Part shown: piece by piece, positions 21,427 to 31,252 of the stretch
Layout: each line of letters starts with the position of its first letter
Position numbering within the stretch: position 1 is the stretch's first letter
Assembly (NCBI RefSeq): GCF_009017415.1
Contig: NC_092405.1
Coordinates: 2,976,001-3,040,000 of the forward strand
DNA length: 64,000 bases
From: Aspergillus flavus
Lineage: Eukaryota; Ascomycota; Eurotiomycetes; Eurotiales; Aspergillaceae
Direction of reading: 5' to 3'
Made by a program: the position numbers and the translations under genes
Notes under the pieces: model-generated
The model's input: only the letters and a program-made list of their open reading frames with translations
Database searches by the model: none
What the model was told of the DNA's origin: nothing

Positions 21427-22338
21427 TCAAACCGCTCGCCATAAGCCCTGATAAAAAGCCATGACCAGATCCTTCATATGCATGCTAAGCGACATCTCCG
21501 CCGCCCATTGCCAGGGCTTCTCCCGCTCCCCTGGTTTGGCATTAAAATACTCCCAGCCCATAACACCGCCAAAGTTGGGGAACTGCTCAACCAGCTGGCC
21601 TAATATAGGCCCAATGATCTCCCGAGGAACGTAGCCCTGCGATCCATTGCCGGGGTTCGTCAACAGTCCGTAAACGACGCGTTGCGGTGACCATCCTTGC
21701 GCGACGATCGCCGCATACATACGAGGATCATCCGCTGGGCCCCAGCCGTTGTAGAACTGTGTATTATACCAACTAATTTTCGATGCTCGTTGTCGCTCAA
21801 GCTCCCGGTAGTCAAACCCGGAAAGATTACCAATCCCTAGAAGCGCCGCTGCCACTGGGGCCAGCGTTATGATGAAGCCATCTCCCAGGTCCGATTTGAG
21901 TCGATCAATAAGTCTAATGATACCTGAAAGCGACATCTCCTCCTCCACGTCTAAATCCAGCCCTTCCAGTTGATGACGCCGAATCATGGCTAGGAGAGGC
22001 AGGTAGTACCGTTCGAATTTGTCCTGGTCACCGTCCAAACAGCGGAAGGAACCTTGAGCGGCTCCTCCTAGCATTCCCATGACACGTACCCCACTCTGTT
22101 TCAAGAGAGGTACCTCTGTCCACAGCTCATCATACATGCTATGATGGGGCGGATCATCGTTGAGCGTAATATGACCCGGTTCGGCATTCAGGTGAAAGGC
22201 AGCAATGATGATGTGCGTGATGCCAGTGTTGTTCTGCACCAGCGGTAGCGCGGACACATATTGACCTCGATCCGGACGGAGTGTTTGGTGATAGCATATC
22301 ACCCGGCATCGGTCGACCTGCGCAGGTATGGGAGGCAT
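21427..22338 (-). CDS. Glycoside hydrolase family 18 protein without signal peptide
   Basis: Intronless 303-residue TIM-barrel protein of the GH18 chitinase / endo-N-acetylglucosaminidase superfamily. Seen: RVICYHQTL as beta-1, THIIIAAFHLN as beta-2, GVRVMGMLGGAA (the SxGG-like strand), and the catalytic strand LEGLDLDVEEEM, corresponding to DxxDxDxE with the first Asp replaced by Glu and the acid Glu retained. QFYNGWG and GVMGWEYFNA match the later barrel strands (YxN and the terminal Trp). There is no N-terminal hydrophobic leader, so a cytosolic role such as glycan turnover is more likely than wall chitin digestion. The substrate is not determined by the sequence. Confidence 0.83.
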   Translation of the reverse strand: MPPIPAQVDRCRVICYHQTLRPDRGQYVSALPLVQNNTGITHIIIAAFHLNAEPGHITLNDDPPHHSMYDELWTEVPLLKQSGVRVMGMLGGAAQGSFRCLDGDQDKFERYYLPLLAMIRRHQLEGLDLDVEEEMSLSGIIRLIDRLKSDLGDGFIITLAPVAAALLGIGNLSGFDYRELERQRASKISWYNTQFYNGWGPADDPRMYAAIVAQGWSPQRVVYGLLTNPGNGSQGYVPREIIGPILGQLVEQFPNFGGVMGWEYFNAKPGEREKPWQWAAEMSLSMHMKDLVMAFYQGLWRAV

Positions 22339-22982
22339 CGTTTCTTAGCTTTAAAAGGAGGTTGGAGGTGGCTGCGGATTTGCTGCACTGGTCAGGACCA
22401 AGTCCAGCATTTCGATGAGGAGCAACAGCGGGGTAGTGAGATTACAGACGGTCTCTGGGGGGCCGCAGCTTAGCCGTCAGGTTCTCCCATTGCTTCGCGA
22501 CCGGTTTGGACAGAAGGCCAGTCCGAACGCACCTCAGAGGGTCAATATTTGGGGAGATAAAATAAGGAGGGGATTCAACAAAGGACGGAATGGGTGATGG
22601 TTACAAGAAGACTCTGTGATGGTCTTGGTAAGGGGTGTCTCTTTACAGTACGGTAATCCTGGTACTTGTATCTATTACATACGGGGTATGTACAGTTCGA
22701 TATCAAGGAAAGCTCTTCCTCTACGCTAAACCTAATATGGAGCATAATAAACACCTGATATGAAAACCTGAGGATTCCGGCCGGCACACGGGCGGGTTCC
22801 CAGTATCGCCGGTCCAGGCGCGTCCGTTACATCGACATACTCTATCTGCTGGTTATCGTTATCAAAGTCCACCTCGATTTACATGACCTTGTCAGCCCAT
22901 CTGCTAAATCAATAATGTCGCCCTAGCCAATTGATCTTGATTCCTAGCATTCACTCACCTACCGACCGCGACAAATACCATC
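22339..22982. other. Divergent promoter region
   Basis: 644 bp between the GH18 gene and the coiled-coil gene. Short open stretches (22415-22597, 22575-22787) have no protein features. No repeat noted. Confidence 0.45.
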
Positions 22983-25418
22983 ATGGACACAACTTCTCAC
23001 GATACAGTCGGCGCGTCCACCCTCGCAACGCCTCTCTTTATGCCTTCCTCCCCTCCGCAAGTTAACCATAGCCCTGAAGGATCCCCCCGGCGTGCGCGAA
23101 GCCCAATCTCCCATCGCGCCGGCGATGACATCGACGACGCGCATTCGCCGACCGGCTCGCCGCCGTCCTCCCGGGCATCATCGCTTGATCGCGCTGCGAA
23201 GGAGCTCGACGCTCGCCTGGCAGATTACACGCTTGATTTTGACCAATTCCCCAGCGGCCAGTTGAGTCTTGAGGAGCGGAACGACGAATTGTTCGGAGAA
23301 TCGAAGCTACCCCATGAGGACCAATTGTCGGATGTGGGCGGACCCGAGGATTTTACGGCCAATCTAGAGAAATATCTCATGGGCGACGATGATACATTTG
23401 ATCATAAGGATCTGGAAGAAATTGAGGAAGAAGAAGAACCAGCGCGGGAAGAGCAGGAGCCACCGCGACCGCAATCTCCAGAGCAAAAACAGCAGGAACA
23501 GCAGAGCTCACAACTGCAACAACCCGCTGTGGAGGACGAGGCAGAGCTTGGCGAATACAGCGAATTTGCTCCTGTTGATATGTCTACGCCGTCGCATTTG
23601 TTACGTAGAGGTAATGCGTTTTCGAAGGAGGTGACGCAGCTGGAGAACATCGAGGAAGATCCGGATGATGAGCCGGATACCGCGAGAACACCGTCGGTTC
23701 GCAGGCATAAACCAACATCCAGCAAAGACCAGACAGATACGAAAGATGATTTGCTCAGACAGATTGCGGAGTTGAAACATGTAGTTCAAGAAAGAGATGA
23801 ACAACTTGAAAGGAATCACAGACGGGTTTTGGAGGCTGCATCCGCTGGAGAGCAGATCAAACATCTGCAAGCAGAACTACAGAAGAAGACAGCTCTGCTG
23901 GATGAGGCCTATGCAAACCGAAACGATGATGCGCTCCTGCGTGAGCAGATTCAGCTGCTTCAGAAACAGAATGAAGAGAAGGAATCTCTTTTGCAGAGGT
24001 CCTCAATCAATGAAACCGGAATCAGTGCCCTTCAGGAGCAGATTGCAGAAATGCGAAAAGAGTTCCGAGACCGACAGGTGCCTACAGATGTAGACTCTGA
24101 GAGACTAGAGACGATCGCGAATTTGCGCCAGCAGTTAAACCTAGCCCAGGAGCAACTAAAAAAACGAGACGCTATGCTAGATGAGACTCTCGCTAAACTA
24201 AATGAAGCTACAGCTGCCAGGGAACTACAACTGCGTGAGAAAAATACCGAAATCGATGCACTCAAGGCCCAAATAGATGATCACCTTCTGGAAATCCAGA
24301 AGCTTGAAGCGGAGGTAGACCGCGCAAATCGCGAATACCGGACTCTGGAGGATAGGATCGCCACGCTTGAGATCAGAAATCGCCCACTAGAGGAGAAGAA
24401 CAGCACACTGGAAGCTGATCTAAGTCGCGCGCAGTCGCAAGTCACCGCGCAGGAGAACGCTCTCAAAGCGATGGCAGCGGACCTTCCCTGGGAGACGAGC
24501 CGCAACACATACGAAGATATTCTAGAACTGATCAATTCCATGCCGATTCGCTCTGAAGCCGTTCCGAAAGACAGCGACTCCGGGGAGCCGGAGCTAGAGC
24601 AGCTACGTGAGGAATTAACAAAACTCCGAACCGAACAGGAGCAAGCATCATCAACGCAAAACGCGCTAGAAACCCAATTGAAGCGGTCCCAAGAACAAGC
24701 CGCAGAGGCCCAATCCCTCCTTAACTCAATCGAAGGGGAGAACACCCGCTTGTCGAAACGAGCAGAAGAACTCAAATCCAGCCTGGACAAGGCCGGTCAT
24801 GAGCTAAACGAGCTGCGAGAAGAGTACTCCGAAGCCCAGGATACAATCCAGCGTCTCCAGGAAGAAAAGAACACGCAACAACCCAGCCCTCCACCCTCCC
24901 CTTCAACAACCCGTCAAAAAGAAACTGCTTTGGAGGAAACCCACCAGGCACAACTACGAAGCCTACAAACCGCCCATGCCACCGCCATCTCTAACCTACG
25001 CACCTCCCACGCAGACTCAACCCGTAAATTAAAGAATCTCCTAGCTACCGCTGAAAAGCGCGAGACAAAACTCAAATCCGAGCTCCAATTCCTGCGCAGC
25101 TCACGCTCCACGCAAGAGAACGAGATAGACTCTCTCCGTGCAGAAATCAAGGAGCTGGAAACCATCATCAAAGTCAAAGATGAAACAGCCGCAGCACTTG
25201 ATAAGAAAATCGCTCGGTCCGTCGAGAACCGCGAGAAAGTGTGGGCAGATCGAGTTGATTCTGCTCTCCGACAACGCGACCAATTCGGCAAAGCTTTTCT
25301 GTACACAGTGGGCCAGAAAGAGCTTGGAGAGAATAAAGTGAACTTCGACGATAAGGGCCGGCCGATACAGGCGTACCAGTATGCGTACGTGAAGAATAAT
25401 GGAAGGAAGAAGGCATAA
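22983..25418 (+). CDS. Large coiled-coil protein of unknown function
   Basis: Intronless 811-residue protein. Residues ~1-75 are disordered and rich in Ser/Pro with proline-directed sites (SPPQ, SPEGSP, SPISH, SPTGSP), suggesting phosphorylation by a cyclin-dependent kinase. Residues ~75-240 are acidic with a Gln/Glu run. From ~250 to ~770 the sequence is almost unbroken heptad-type coiled coil, interrupted near 490-540 by a short conserved-looking non-helical patch (LPWETSRNTYEDILELINSMP) and near 640-655 by Pro/Ser. The compact C-terminus (VWADRVDSALRQRDQFGKAF then FDDKGRPIQAYQYAY) looks like a folded targeting module. Spindle-pole or microtubule-organising proteins such as SnaD have this build, but I cannot assign it from sequence alone. 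Confidence 0.8.
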   Translation: MDTTSHDTVGASTLATPLFMPSSPPQVNHSPEGSPRRARSPISHRAGDDIDDAHSPTGSPPSSRASSLDRAAKELDARLADYTLDFDQFPSGQLSLEERNDELFGESKLPHEDQLSDVGGPEDFTANLEKYLMGDDDTFDHKDLEEIEEEEEPAREEQEPPRPQSPEQKQQEQQSSQLQQPAVEDEAELGEYSEFAPVDMSTPSHLLRRGNAFSKEVTQLENIEEDPDDEPDTARTPSVRRHKPTSSKDQTDTKDDLLRQIAELKHVVQERDEQLERNHRRVLEAASAGEQIKHLQAELQKKTALLDEAYANRNDDALLREQIQLLQKQNEEKESLLQRSSINETGISALQEQIAEMRKEFRDRQVPTDVDSERLETIANLRQQLNLAQEQLKKRDAMLDETLAKLNEATAARELQLREKNTEIDALKAQIDDHLLEIQKLEAEVDRANREYRTLEDRIATLEIRNRPLEEKNSTLEADLSRAQSQVTAQENALKAMAADLPWETSRNTYEDILELINSMPIRSEAVPKDSDSGEPELEQLREELTKLRTEQEQASSTQNALETQLKRSQEQAAEAQSLLNSIEGENTRLSKRAEELKSSLDKAGHELNELREEYSEAQDTIQRLQEEKNTQQPSPPPSPSTTRQKETALEETHQAQLRSLQTAHATAISNLRTSHADSTRKLKNLLATAEKRETKLKSELQFLRSSRSTQENEIDSLRAEIKELETIIKVKDETAAALDKKIARSVENREKVWADRVDSALRQRDQFGKAFLYTVGQKELGENKVNFDDKGRPIQAYQYAYVKNNGRKKA

Positions 25419-26043
25419 ACGTGGTCGGAGTAGCGCTTTGCTTTGGGTGATTTCTGGTTGTATCTTTCGGAGTTTCCGGTCCTGGGATTGTGTATGGGAT
25501 ATCTATATATTTGTTGGGTTTCTCTATTGTACAGGATGGCTTCCGCAGGGGTTTGGTTTATGGGACATTCACGTTGAGTGATGTAATCTAGGGTCAATCG
25601 AATGAATAGATCAATTCTTACCTCTACTTTTAATCTTCCATTTTCGTGGTGTTAATCTCGTGGGCTTTATATGAGCAAGAAGAGAAGAAAAAAAGAAAGC
25701 GCCCAAAACCCAAGGGATGAGAAATGTACGGTTTTACAGCACTATACATTGTCCATTAGACATAGCCCGAGGACTATACAATGATGTCTAGACTATAAAC
25801 AAGATTAGAATAATTTCATAAAATCTCATCCTAACGAACATCAACTTTGAATCAAAACTAATACATGAACACTGGATACCGGTATATTGCTAGTATTTAG
25901 ACAGGAGAAAAGAAAGTAGCCCACTTCAAAGACATAAGATCAAAAAGTTCGTGTCCCTTTTTATATTGTTTTATCGGGGCATGCCAGTAAGAACCCCTTT
26001 GCCTTATTTTGGCTTTAGCCTGTCCTGCAGGCTGTGTTATCGA
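25419..26043. other. Convergent intergenic region
   Basis: 625 bp, AT-rich from 25600 to 26000. No gene seen. Confidence 0.5.
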
Positions 26044-28065
26044 TCATAATGCAGCCATGCTCGTACGATGGGCACCACGATATGTGTTGGCATTAGGAAC
26101 AATGTCCCGAGTTTCATCCACCGATGCGCCTGATTCTCGGATGCTGTCGAGAGCTCTTGTAGACCCGAGACCACCGCAAGTAGTGCTGCGTGGCCTTCGC
26201 GTGCTGGGATAATGGATTTCTATATCGCTTCTTCGAGACTGTGAGGACATGCGGCGTGGTTCGTACCGGCCACGGTAGTTGTACCGGCTATGCGGTTGAT
26301 GATAACTTCTGGTATATCGGGGTACATGTGATTGCTCGAACTGATAATGCCGGCTTTGCCGTCTTTCCTTAGGCCGCTGGTTATGATGAAGCTGAGTATC
26401 AGGCTCTATTACAGAGGCTCTGTGGCTGGCAACTCTATTAACAGGGTGCCAGGCCAATGGGTTTGGTGGAACGATTGTATAGCTCGGTCGATGGCGATGG
26501 ATGGTGCGAGGAATAGGTGCAGTATGAGTTGTGTTAGATCGCTGCACCTTGAGAGGTGTAGGTAGCACGACCTCAGGTGCATCAGATGAGTTGGAGGACG
26601 TTGGTCGAGCCTGGGTGCTTGTATGAGGGACTTGGCTACTTGGTGGCCTTCGGGTTTCGGAATCGACAGGTGCAGAAGCCACCTCCTCTTTCTCCTCAGC
26701 AGAAGAAGTGAGGTGCTGCTCGGAATCACTGTTCCTATTCAGTATCACATTTCCTGTTTGTTTTTCAACATCTCGAGGCGTATTAGAATCGGCGAGAGCG
26801 CGAATTTGGGGGTCCGCTGATAAAGGCAATGATAGGGGAAAGACTTTTGGAAGATATTTGCGAAGTGACGACAAGGAAGACTTTTGTCTTTTGTGGTTGA
26901 TTGTCGATGAGTCTTCTTGGCCACTGGGTAATTCCGCAACGGGACTTTGCATGTGCTGTTCGCTTGTAGTTCCTGAGGTTCCAAAAGTGGGTGTACGTGA
27001 AATTGAATGTAAGTTAGTGTTAATAAGGGTACCGTTGCGTGTTAACGTCGAACCTGATAATGTTTCGGCATTCTCCGATTCAGGGCTCATGTCGGGCCTC
27101 AATGGCTGCTTTTGGTGAATCGGTAGAGGGTATTGGAAATTGTGCACGTTAGGGTTCTCGAATGCGTGATCGGTGGACGACGGCCAATATGGGTCGCGGG
27201 TGCCGTAGGCAGTACCTGGTCCGGGACAAAGATAAAGAATGCCATCTTTCAGAGTGTCGCTTTCCAGGCTTGAGCTTGAGAAGATACTTTCATCACAGAC
27301 TGATTGCTGCTTTTTGTATACCCCAAGTATTGACACATCATATGGACGCTCGCAGAGCTCCCTCGAACAGAAATAGAGACAAGCCGTTATGCTGATACGT
27401 AGATTTAGCAAGGCCAACAGTTAATATATTAGTCTCATCACTTACAACGAGATTATGGAAACTATGACCGCAGTCCGATGAAGAGCACAGCTGACGCCAG
27501 TATTCCAAAAGCTACCCCTGGTTATTTCAGGAAGGCACGAAACCTGTTGCGAGACCACTACTAGGCCTGCCACACTAGCTGCTAGCCATATAATAACTGT
27601 CACTCGCAGGAGATAAGTGCAGGCGGCACGGAGCATTGTTTTCTGGCCTCCAAAGCCGGGGACTTTGTTATACTGCCATGCGAGAAGGCTATGAAGGATG
27701 ACAAGCGGTACTGTGAGAAAAGACTGGGAATGATAGTTAGTACTACACGGCGGGCTTCTGGGGGATGCACTGACAGCTACTAGAGCAAGGATCAAGCTCG
27801 GCGTCATTTTTCGGTCGACACGTCCATTCCCATAAAGATAGAGCACAAGAGCCCACTCAATCACGGATTCCAGAAGCAAGACATAGAGGGAGATAAAAAT
27901 GACGACCTTTGTCCAGGACCCTCCTCTTGTAGAGGTAATCTGCCTATTGGTCATGGTGAATTTCTCCAGTTTAACAAAAGAAGCAAGCTGTGTCACAGCT
28001 CCCACAAGTGTAACCGATGAGCATCCACGATAAAGGATGACGGAGGCGTGTATGGACAGCCAGAA
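26044..28065 (-). CDS. Multi-pass membrane protein with long disordered tail, unrecognised; first exon not found
   Basis: Proposed exons on the complement are 27775-28065 (acceptor side only), 27446-27723 and 26044-27391, giving 638 visible residues. The 51-nt intron (27724-27774) is a multiple of three, but has GTCAGT, a CTAAC branch site and CAG, so I treat it as real. The N-terminal ~210 residues hold several transmembrane segments: WLSIHASVILYRGC, VVIFISLYVLLLESV, LTVPLVILHSLLA, VTVIIWLAASVAGLVVV and AVIVSIISFITACLYFC. The following ~420 residues are Ser/Pro/Arg-rich and disordered. An in-frame TAG sits just before 28065, so the start codon must lie in an upstream exon, or be the internal ATG at 27954. 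I do not recognise the family. Confidence 0.6.
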
Positions 28066-29132
28066 CTACTCGAGAACGAAGATAAAAGCTAAGAACAGGA
28101 AGGATGATTCCGAATTGATAGTATTGGATTTATGTTTCTCTTTCTGGGGCTGCAATTGTATGTATCTCTAGAAATACGAAGCAAAGGTTGAAGGGCCCGT
28201 CAGAGACTAAATGGGAAAGTTAACTATGACTTGGGCGCGTCAACGCGGATAAAGTGTGCCAGTGGGAGGGGTTGGAATGCATTGGCAGGAGGCCTGGAAC
28301 AGAGAGCATGCGGAAGGCGAAATAGTAGGGCTTGCATCTTGTCTGGGACGTCATTCCGAGGAATGTAATCTAGAGGGCCTTTTTTCCTCAGCACTAATAT
28401 TGACGGTATCAGGGGTGTCACCAAAGTCAAATATTAATCCCTATCTGTACAAAAGACGTTAGTAATCATGCTTTCCTAGAATGAAGTATCGGACTATGCC
28501 ATCGACCCTATTCATCTTCCTCGAATTAGGTTACGGGGCGCATTCCAAGGGGCGATCGCGTGGTGTCGGCACGATTAGGTCTGTTGAGATATAGGAGAAG
28601 TATTGAGACATATACATTGCCAGAATGTAGGAGAATCAATAGCTTGAAATTGGGATCGTGGGATGTAAATGTTCTAGGGAGAAGGGCTTTCGACAATGAA
28701 GGGAGGCGGGAGGGTTAAAAAGTATAGAAGGAAGTGAGTCGTGACAAGGGAGGGTGTGTGACTCCACGTGATCCAAAACCCCCCTCCAAGAGACACGTTC
28801 AACATACAGGACATCTCCTTCATAGGATGGACTATGTGGCAATGGCTACTTCAGTTCTGTTGATGTCTTGGATCTAGGTATGAAGGGTACAATAGAGGCG
28901 AGACTCGAATAATTCGAAAGCCGTACTAAATCATTGGTAGGCCCGGGACCGTGTTCCTGAAGCCAAGACTATCTGGAGATACAGTCTAAGACACGGTTTA
29001 GAAAACTATGGGGAGATCGCCAACAGCTGGTCTCACGAGGATCTAAGGGATAGTGCTCGATGTTTTATCTCACATTAACGCAGACATCTGTCTACACAAC
29101 ACATTCACTAGTACTAGTATACCCAAGCCTTA
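28066..29132. other. Intergenic region, may contain the missing first exon of the membrane protein
   Basis: 1.07 kb between two minus-strand genes. The unplaced start of the upstream membrane protein may lie at about 28070-28440; ATG codons occur there on the minus strand, but no strong donor connects them. A palindrome-like ACTAGTACTAGT lies at 29107-29118. No other gene seen. Confidence 0.4.
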
Positions 29133-30447
29133 TCAGACCTCTGTGGCTTGTAGACGCATAACTCCATTCCCCGATGCTTTGTTGTCCGATAATACGCCGA
29201 TACCTGCTGTGCTTTCGGGATTTTCCAGGCACCCGTCAGTCTTCCGGGTCTTAAAGCGGCGAACCAAGGGGTCGATCAATAGCCAACGCCCCTGCTGTTC
29301 GCGATATCGCATCATCACGAACCACACAATAACAACAAGCCAGTAGAGGTTATATGAGATGACCGAACCATAGGTGGCAGAGTTTTGCCATCCAAGTATA
29401 GCATTGAAGATTCCCCATCCCCCGCCACCATTCACCAAAGGACTGCAGCAATTCACATGCCATACGCTTTGCCGGATGTCATATGATCCAGGACCAGCTC
29501 CCGTTTCTGAGGCATCGCCACCGATGAGGTTGCTCCAAGTGTTGTTCTCCAAGAACCAGACGCCTCGGGACAAAAGTCCAGCAGCGACCAAGTAGAGCAG
29601 ACATGTCGAGATGACCATGAATATCTGAAGTGAGGTTTGATTCCCGCCCCTATGATAAATCGCAAAGACTACTATCAGCATTGGGATTCAGTTTCAATGC
29701 CGCCCATATCACACTCACCGGTAAATGATATAACCAACTACCACACCAGCCAAGAGTCCCGTGAATACAGGGAGAGGGAACGCGCTTGCGGGGAAGCTGA
29801 GACTAACACCCCCGATAAACACCACAGCCTCTAGACCCTCCCGAAGTACCGTAATGAAGGGTAAGATGAACATGAAATACTTCTGTGACCATTGCTTGAT
29901 CTTGTCTGTCATTCTCCCTTGAGGTTGAGGTTTTGCCGCCAATGCCTGGGCCAGCTTGACACGCCATTTCTCCTGCAGTTTATTCACCCGCAGAAGGGCT
30001 GCTCCCATGACTGTGATGATGACGGCGGCGACTAAAGCAAAGATGCCTTCCCATAAATCCTCCGTGCTGGCAAAATGGTCCTTGCCATACCCGTAGAAGG
30101 CCCCAATCATACCACCTCCAATACAGAGGCATATAAACAGCCCGACCGCAACTCCCCACCAGACCTATTGATCGTCAATGTTGTCTCTATAGGGTGGGGA
30201 CGGAATGAGAAGATGGTAGTAACCTGTTTGATAAGCCTTTTGCGAGTAAAGGCATCCGTGTCCGACCCCAGCGTCTGCTTGATGAAGGCAAGTAATACCG
30301 AAACAATGATGCTGGTCTCAACGCATTCTCGAAAGCAGATGAAGAATACTTCGATAAGTTAGTCAAACTAAGTTAGTTCCTGATTAATAGATGGGGCATA
30401 ACAAGAAAAGAATGCATACTGGGAACTGCAAATACATCGGTTGCCAT
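29133..30447 (-). CDS. ftrA: High-affinity plasma-membrane iron permease FtrA (Ftr1 family)
   Basis: Permease subunit of reductive iron assimilation; it takes Fe3+ produced by the partner ferroxidase into the cell. Exons on the complement are 30420-30447, 30224-30348, 29719-30164 and 29133-29649, giving 371 residues, the expected family length. The first exon is only 28 nt (MATDVFAVP). The two RExxE iron-binding motifs are intact: RECVE at residues 16-20 in the first helix and REGLE at 159-163 in the fourth ([17 protein letters not shown]). Seven hydrophobic segments can be traced, and the loop before helix 7 is Gly-rich with [10 protein letters not shown]. The gene is divergent from fetC, with two SreA-type sites between them, so low-iron induction is expected. 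Confidence 0.96.
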
Positions 30448-31252
30448 GTTGAGTGGAAGGTAGAGGCTTCAGAAAGGAATGAAAGAGGGCTAAAGATCTA
30501 CAAGAGTCCAAAACAACGGCATAGCCATTGATAAATGAAAATTATGAGGGGGGATCCGAAAAAGAAGCCACCACCGGTATAAATCGGGGAGAGGTTATCT
30601 GATTGATTGATTAAAAAAAAATTAAAGGTTAAAATGTTCTCGTGGGGGAAGAGAAAAGTAAAAATAAAAAGAACGTGAACCCGTGACAAAGATAAGTGCG
30701 TGAAGGGACATGGCGCCAGCGACAGAAACGTCGTTCCACCCCCACTGTTTGTCCGGTCACAAGCTATAGGGTAGAATCCTCGTATCATTGCCTAATGTAG
30801 ATTGTAAATGCAAATTTTCATCTCGTTTAGATGTCCCTATTGACCATGAGGGGCAGACGTGGCCTGAGGGAAGGATCAGATAAGTGGGATCAGCAAGAAT
30901 CTGGAACCCTTACGAGGGAACGAGGGTTAAGCTTCCGCTAAGCCGTGTCTGATCATCGCTTGGCTTTCCATTGAGTGGCCCCATTCGAGGTGGTGGCGGA
31001 GCGAAAGACACTAAGACGATAATGTGCGTTGAGGTTTCATTTCATTTATTATCGGTGATCAACCCTGCACATGAGGGTTCAGACCATGCCCCCCGTACCA
31101 TCCCACCACCAGGTGCCCACCCAGTTGGGATAAAAGTCGAGAGAGATTTCGAACGGGGGAGAGAGATCTCCATTTTGAAGAACATACCTGCGAGACTGTC
31201 TCTCATTCTTTATTTTTAACTGCTTGCGAGCGCTCCATCTCAAGTGCCTATC
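30448..31252. promoter_or_regulatory. Divergent ftrA/fetC promoter with two SreA-type sites
   Basis: The 805-bp shared promoter contains TTATCTGAT at 30595-30603 (the reverse complement of ATCAGATAA) and ATCAGATAA at 30875-30883, both perfect matches to the iron-repressor consensus ATCWGATAA. They lie about 150 bp upstream of the ftrA ATG and 370 bp upstream of the fetC ATG. I found no exact CCAAT or ATTGG in the interval. Motifs are seen; repression by SreA under high iron is inferred from A. fumigatus and A. nidulans knowledge. Confidence 0.65.

Noticed and set aside
24281..24790. Ser-rich minus-strand frame in the coiled-coil gene
   Set aside because: Reverse reading of Glu/Gln/Leu-rich coiled-coil codons gives artificial Ser/Phe-rich frames.
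28224..28430. Minus-strand 68-codon frame as the first exon of the membrane protein
   Set aside because: It ends in a stop with no strong donor leading to the acceptor before 28065; not supported.
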